A stretch of DNA of 41,350 bases from Verrucomicrobiota bacterium (GTDB taxonomy: Bacteria; Verrucomicrobiota; Kiritimatiellia; Kiritimatiellales; Tichowtungiaceae). Position numbers and translations under genes: made by a program. Position 1 is the first letter of the stretch. Each line of letters opens with the position of its first letter. Below are positions 36,718-41,350 of the stretch, piece by piece. The stretch covers positions 1 through 41,350 of the forward strand of contig JAEIOF010000005.1 of assembly GCA_016342445.1 (NCBI GenBank), written 5' to 3'. Below the pieces are notes generated by a model that ran no database searches, was not told the DNA's origin, and worked only from the letters and a program-made list of their open reading frames with translations.

Positions 36718-38184
36718 ATGACCGTAGCGCGAACGAAAGAGTATCTAACAGGATTGCTAAAAGAGCTGCTCAAACTCCCGAAGGAAACGGAGTGGGTCGA
36801 GTTCAAGCACGATAATAAAAACCCCGAGTTGATCGGTGAGTATATTTCGGCATTGGGCAACTCAGCGGCCCTGTTGGGTAAGCAGTGCGGCTATATGGTG
36901 TGGGGTGTTGAAAATGAGAGCCACAAGGTGCTTGGAACGACGTTTAATCCGGGATCAATGAAGTATAAACAACAGGAGATGGAGAGCTGGCTCCTCCAGA
37001 AGATTGCTCCCAAAATCCACTTCATGTTTTACGAATTAGTCTTCGATGATCTGCCTGTTGTCATTTTGGAAGTTCAGGCGGCCAGCCATATTCCAGTGGC
37101 GTTTGACCAGGTTGAATACATTCGCGTTGGCTCCTATAAGAAGCGGCTGAAAGAATTTCAGGAAAAGGAGCGGGAGCTATGGCGCATTTTCGACCGGGTT
37201 CCTTTTGAAAAATTGATTGCTGCCGAGCATGTCGGTGGTGAAGAGGTGCTGAAGCTGTTAGATTATCCAGCGTATTTTGATTTGACGGAACAGCCCCTTC
37301 CGGAAGACCGTGCGGGTGTCTTAACCCGGTTGGCCGATGATGAATTGATCACAAAGAATGTTTCCGGACGGTGGGACATTACTAACCTTGGTGCGATTTT
37401 ATTTGCTCGGCAATTGAAAAGTTTTAGCCATTTGCGTCGCAAATCGGTGCGTTTAATTTTGTATCGAGATAACAGCCGGGTGGAAACGGTGCAGGAAATA
37501 GAGGGGGTTAAAGGGTACGCTTCAGGATTTAGCGGATTGATTGAAACAATAAACAACCTGCTCCCGAAAAATGAAGTGGTAGGGCAGGCATTGCGGAAGA
37601 CGGTTCCTATGTACCCGGAGTTAGCGGTACGTGAATTGGTGGCCAATACCATTATTCATCAGGATTTTGGGGTTACAGGAACTGGTCCGATGATTGAAAT
37701 ATTTTGTGATCGCATGGAGATCACTAATCCGGGAGTTCCGCTGGTAGATACCCAGCGGTTTTTGGACTCACCGCCCAGAAGTCGCAACGAGGTGTTGGCG
37801 TCATTTCTTCGACGGGTAGGGATTTGCGAGGAGCGGGGAAGCGGGATAGACAAGGTGGTTTTTCAGACCGAGCTTTACCAGTTGCCAGCGCCGGTTTTCG
37901 AACAGACGGATTTGCACACCCGGGCTATTTTATTTGCTCATCGTGACTTCAAGAAGATGAGCAAAGAAGACCGAGTCAGGGCCTGTTATTTGCATTGTTG
38001 TCTTAAGTATGTAAACCGGGAAGACATGAATAATACCACGCTGAGGGAGCGGTTTGGAATCGACACAAAAAACAGTGCGATGGTGAGTCGGATAATTAAG
38101 CAGGCGACTGATCTTGAATGGATTAAACCTTATGACGCAACTGCGGGCAGTAAAGCAATGCGCTATGTCCCCATTTGGGCGTAG
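36718..38184 (+). CDS. AlbA_2/Schlafen-like putative DNA-binding + ATPase domain protein
   Basis: ETEWVEFKHDNKNPELIGEYISALGNSAALLGKQCGYMVWGVE; AVRELVANTIIHQDFGVTGTGPMIEIFCDRMEITNPGVPL; RRVGICEERGSGIDKVV. Confidence 0.9.
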   Translation: MTVARTKEYLTGLLKELLKLPKETEWVEFKHDNKNPELIGEYISALGNSAALLGKQCGYMVWGVENESHKVLGTTFNPGSMKYKQQEMESWLLQKIAPKIHFMFYELVFDDLPVVILEVQAASHIPVAFDQVEYIRVGSYKKRLKEFQEKERELWRIFDRVPFEKLIAAEHVGGEEVLKLLDYPAYFDLTEQPLPEDRAGVLTRLADDELITKNVSGRWDITNLGAILFARQLKSFSHLRRKSVRLILYRDNSRVETVQEIEGVKGYASGFSGLIETINNLLPKNEVVGQALRKTVPMYPELAVRELVANTIIHQDFGVTGTGPMIEIFCDRMEITNPGVPLVDTQRFLDSPPRSRNEVLASFLRRVGICEERGSGIDKVVFQTELYQLPAPVFEQTDLHTRAILFAHRDFKKMSKEDRVRACYLHCCLKYVNREDMNNTTLRERFGIDTKNSAMVSRIIKQATDLEWIKPYDATAGSKAMRYVPIWA

Positions 38185-38212
38185 GAGATTTGCTTGACCG
38201 TTGTTTGATTGA

Positions 38213-38254
38213 GATGGGCGTAAATGGGCGTAAATGGGCGTAAACAGGCGTAAA
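38213..38254. repeat. 10-bp tandem repeat ATGGGCGTAA, about 4 copies
   Basis: atgggcgtaa-atgggcgtaa-atgggcgtaa-acaggcgtaa. Confidence 0.9.
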
Positions 38255-38302
38255 TGAGTATTGATTTGCTTGACTGGCGGGTGATGAAACAGAGAAAAAC
38301 GA

Positions 38303-39163
38303 ATGGCTGAGAAAATTCAACTCATTTGGAACTGCCGCGGGCGCGAAGTGGTTTGCGGGCCGCGCACGCTGGTGATGGGCATTCTGAATGCGACGCCGGA
38401 TTCGTTTTCCGACGGCGGAGTTTTCCAAGGTTTGGAAAAAGCGGTGGCGCGCGGCCTTCAGATGGTCGAAGAGGGGGCGGATATTATCGATATCGGCGGC
38501 GAATCGACCCGTCCCGGCGCAAAATCCGTCCAAACTCTGGAAGAAATAGAGCGCACGGTTCCAATCATTGGAAAACTGCGTGAGAAAACAGACTGTTTGA
38601 TCTCCATCGACACGCAGAAAGCGGAGGTGGCCCGCGCGGCGATTGCGGCGGGTGCGAATATCATCAATGATGTCTCGGCGCTGGCCGATCCGGCGATGGC
38701 GAAGGTCGCGGCGGAGACGGGTGCGGGGTTGGTTTTGATGCATATGCTCGGTACGCCGGAAAATATGCAGAACGATCCGCGTTACGACGATGTGGTTTCC
38801 AATGTTCGGAACTTTTTGGAGGAGCGCGCGGCCTTGGCGGTCGCCCGCGGTGTGGCCGAGGCGCAGATTGCGCTCGATCCCGGCATCGGGTTCGGCAAAA
38901 CCGATGCGCACAATCTGGCGCTCCTCAACGGGATCCCCGCACTGGCGGCGACGGGGCGGCCGGTGCTGATCGGCGCGAGCCGTAAGAGCTTTCTCGGGCG
39001 GCTGACGGGGCGCGAGGTGAACGACCGGCTGGCGGGCTCGCTGGCCGCCGCAACGTTCGCGGCGATGCAGGGCGCGCACATTTTGCGGGTGCACGATGTA
39101 AAGGAATCTTGCGATGCCATCGGGCTTGTGGATAAACTGCGCGCTCAAGGAACGCACGAATGA
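38303..39163 (+). CDS. folP: Dihydropteroate synthase
   Basis: VMGILNATPDSFSDGG, GADIIDIGGESTRPGA, ISIDTQKAEVARAAIAAGANIINDVSAL, LDPGIGFGKT, GASRKSFLG. Confidence 0.97.
   Translation: MAEKIQLIWNCRGREVVCGPRTLVMGILNATPDSFSDGGVFQGLEKAVARGLQMVEEGADIIDIGGESTRPGAKSVQTLEEIERTVPIIGKLREKTDCLISIDTQKAEVARAAIAAGANIINDVSALADPAMAKVAAETGAGLVLMHMLGTPENMQNDPRYDDVVSNVRNFLEERAALAVARGVAEAQIALDPGIGFGKTDAHNLALLNGIPALAATGRPVLIGASRKSFLGRLTGREVNDRLAGSLAAATFAAMQGAHILRVHDVKESCDAIGLVDKLRAQGTHE
38423..38437. repeat. Iterated palindrome TTCCAAGGTTTGGAA
   Basis: Exact match in folP (FQGLE). Confidence 0.95.
38528..38573. repeat. Iterated palindrome pair GTCCAAACTCTGGAA (two mismatches) and TTCCAATCATTGGAA (exact, 38559-38573)
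   Basis: 31 bp apart in folP, two codon phases (QTLE, VPIIGK). Confidence 0.85.
38797..38811. repeat. Iterated palindrome variant TTCCAATGTTCGGAA
   Basis: One mismatch in folP (SNVRN). Confidence 0.75.
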
Positions 39164-40002
39164 ACTGGCTGAACAGCATTGAAATTCCAGGATGGACCGG
39201 CCTGCTCGAGATTCTGATTCTCGCGACGGTTTTTTACTATTTGCTGAAGTTTTTCCAGGGGACGCGCGGCTCCGCCATTCTGACCGGGGTGATCATTCTG
39301 TTTGTGGTGCTGATCGCGGTTACGAAGTTCACCAATCTGCCGGTTCTCAGCTGGCTACTCGAAAAACTGATGGTCTATCTGGTGCTGGCACTGGTTGTGA
39401 TTTTTCAGCCGGAAATCCGCCGCGCGCTTGCGCGGCTCGGGCGGCAGGGTAATTTTATGGCGGGCAAGGCGCGGCGCGCGCTGGCCGACCCGATTGCCGA
39501 TGCGGTGCTGCTGATGGCATCGCGCAAGATCGGCGCGCTGATTGCCATCGAACGCGAAGTGGGAACCAAGGCGATTCAGGACACCGGAACTCCGCTGAAC
39601 AGCGAGGTGACCGCCGAGCTGCTGGCAGCGCTCTTTTTTCCCGGCACGCCGCTGCATGACGGTGGCGTGATTATCAGTGAAGACCGTATCGCGGCCGCCG
39701 GTTGCGTTTTTCCGCTGACGCAGAATGATGATATTGCCCGCAACCTCGGAACCCGGCATCGTGCGGCGATCGGAATGACCGAGGAGACGGATACGGTTGT
39801 GGTTGTGGTTTCGGAAGAGACCGGCGTGATCTCGATTGCCTATAACGGGCGGCTGAAACGCGGATTCGACGCCTCGCATCTGCGCCGTATTCTTTCGACC
39901 TTCCTCGGCCGTGAAACCAGCGGCATCCGGAATGTGACTCGGCAGACACGCTCCCGTCGCGGCCAAATGAATTTTATTTTCGGGGAGGACTTCCATGAGT
40001 AA
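39160..40002 (+). CDS. cdaA: Diadenylate cyclase (CdaA/DacA type)
   Basis: Three N-terminal TM segments, TPLHDGGVIISEDRIAAAGCVFPL, LGTRHRAAIGMTEETD, VVVVSEETGVISIA. Confidence 0.95.
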   Translation: MNWLNSIEIPGWTGLLEILILATVFYYLLKFFQGTRGSAILTGVIILFVVLIAVTKFTNLPVLSWLLEKLMVYLVLALVVIFQPEIRRALARLGRQGNFMAGKARRALADPIADAVLLMASRKIGALIAIEREVGTKAIQDTGTPLNSEVTAELLAALFFPGTPLHDGGVIISEDRIAAAGCVFPLTQNDDIARNLGTRHRAAIGMTEETDTVVVVVSEETGVISIAYNGRLKRGFDASHLRRILSTFLGRETSGIRNVTRQTRSRRGQMNFIFGEDFHE

Positions 40003-40975
40003 TCAAACAGGAAGGCGTCTTCGGAACCCGGCGAGGTTGAGTTTGGCCCCGGTGCGGCGTGCGATGACCCGCAACTGGATTCTAAAACTGCTTTGTCTGG
40101 CGCTCGCGTTTGCCGTCTGGCAGGGGATCCGCGAGAACACCAGTTTTGAGGTGGTGCTGGCAGATATTCCATTGGTGGTTAACGCCGGCGCCGGCCATGC
40201 GGTGCTGGATCAATCCAGCGATGTGGTCAGCATCCGGTTCCGCGGTTCGCGCGAGGAAATCAGCTATATCGGACGCGATCAGGTTTCCGTCGGAGTCGAT
40301 GTTTCCGAAAACTCGGGCCAGCTTCGCCAGTCGATCAAGCTCGTTCCGCGCCATGTCAAAACCCCGTCTCGGGCGCACGCCATTCGGTTTTATCCGGCGG
40401 AGCTGACGGTGACGATCGACCGCGAGGTCGAACGGGTTCTCCCGGTCAAGGCGATCTTCGAGGGGGAGCTTCCGGCGGGTATTCAGCTCGAGAAAGCGGT
40501 GTGCGAGCCGGCGTCGGTTCGAGTTCGCGGAGCCGAGCAACGACTGCTCGCCCTCGAGCAGGTTCGCACGGCTCCGATCAGTTTAGATGGCCGCTATAAT
40601 TCGTTCAAAACCCATGTCGCCGTGGCCGCGAATGGACAGCCCTGGACGGCGGATCCGGAGCGGGTGTCGGTACAACTGGAGCTGGTTGAACGGGTGGCGA
40701 CCCGCCGAATTGAAAAAAATGCGGTGCGTCCGTTGCTGGCATCTGACGATACACGCGTGGTGAAAATCCGGCCTGAAAAGGTGGATTTGGTTCTGCGCGG
40801 CAGTCCCCAGCGTCTCGAAAGTTTAAATGATGCAGATGTGTATGCGTATGTGGATTGTACGGAGCTGACGGAATCGGCTGAATATGAAGTGCCCGTCCGC
40901 GTCGATGTGCCGCCGGGTGTGCAGGTGGAAAAAATCGAGCCGCCGGTTGTTCAGGTGGTTGTTAAAAAAATGTGA
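39995..40975 (+). CDS. YbbR-domain protein (CdaR-like)
   Basis: NWILKLLCLALAFAVWQGI membrane anchor then YbbR-like repeats; overlaps the cdaA 3' end. Confidence 0.85.
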   Translation: MSNQTGRRLRNPARLSLAPVRRAMTRNWILKLLCLALAFAVWQGIRENTSFEVVLADIPLVVNAGAGHAVLDQSSDVVSIRFRGSREEISYIGRDQVSVGVDVSENSGQLRQSIKLVPRHVKTPSRAHAIRFYPAELTVTIDREVERVLPVKAIFEGELPAGIQLEKAVCEPASVRVRGAEQRLLALEQVRTAPISLDGRYNSFKTHVAVAANGQPWTADPERVSVQLELVERVATRRIEKNAVRPLLASDDTRVVKIRPEKVDLVLRGSPQRLESLNDADVYAYVDCTELTESAEYEVPVRVDVPPGVQVEKIEPPVVQVVVKKM

Positions 40976-40983
40976 CATTGATT

Positions 40984-41350
40984 ATGCGAAAACTACTTTT
41001 CTTTTTGATCGGGCTGGGTCTGGCGCTTCCGCTGCTGGCGCAGGACGTTTCGGACGAAGCTTCCGAGATGAAGATCCAGGCTGAAGAGGCGCCGCCGCCT
41101 CCTGCCGGTACGAATGCGCCGGGGGTCGCGGCGACGAATCAGGTTTCGGACGCGCACCTCACCTTTTTGGTGAACACCGGATCTCGATATCATGAAGAGG
41201 GGGAGTATGAAGAGGCTGAACGCGCCTATCTGCGTGCGCTGGAGGCCGCGCCGGGGAACGCCTCCGTTCGTTTTCGGTTGAGCACGCTTTACGTCACGAT
41301 GGGCCGTTACACCGAAGCGGTTCCGATTCTGGAGGAGTTGGTGGAAGAGT
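40984..41350 (+). CDS. Secreted TPR-repeat protein (partial, runs off the window)
   Basis: Signal peptide MRKLLFFLIGLGLALPLLAQ; TPR-like YHEEGEYEEAERAYLRALEAAPGNASVRFRLSTLYVTMGRYTEA. Confidence 0.85.
   Translation, partial: MRKLLFFLIGLGLALPLLAQDVSDEASEMKIQAEEAPPPPAGTNAPGVAATNQVSDAHLTFLVNTGSRYHEEGEYEEAERAYLRALEAAPGNASVRFRLSTLYVTMGRYTEAVPILEELVEE

Noticed and set aside
6081-38811. Palindromes as CRISPR, terminators or a classic SOS/LexA regulon
   Set aside because: Copies are dispersed, lie inside housekeeping genes, have only 6-8-bp arms with a 3-nt loop and mostly no T-run, and are too frequent for a stress regulon.

Overview
The window reads as one contiguous chromosomal segment from a GC-rich, PVC-like bacterium (lineage is an inference). 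Housekeeping genes: secA (partial), trpB (two copies), trpF, trpC, yicC, gmk, nrdR, lnt, prfB, mnmA, dnaE, folP, cdaA and a cdaR/YbbR gene. There are three tRNAs (Arg, Asp, Thr), several regulators, and a restriction-modification-like cassette at about 6.2-11.0 kb: a Cys-rich truncated-HTH protein, a Dcm-type C5 methylase, a GHKL ATPase and a Zn-finger/HNH nuclease. The strongest unexplained signal is a dispersed palindrome, TTCCAA-NNN-TTGGAA. I count 16 exact copies and 12 one-mismatch copies by eye, both in genes and between them; about 0.0025 exact copies would be expected by chance. Neighbouring copies sit 22, 31, 32 or 42 bp apart, close to 2, 3 or 4 turns of B-DNA. Inside genes the motif is read in all three codon phases (FQxLE, SNxWK, xPxxGK), which points to selection on DNA rather than protein. 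I propose it as a highly iterated, helically phased binding site for an unidentified DNA-binding or nucleoid protein. Other items: two response regulators with degraded sigma54-activator AAA+ motifs, a perfect-palindrome operator pair upstream of a tandem wHTH regulator, a hybrid kinase between yicC and gmk, a prfB without the frameshift stop, a tRNA-Thr 3'-end duplication and several small repeat elements.
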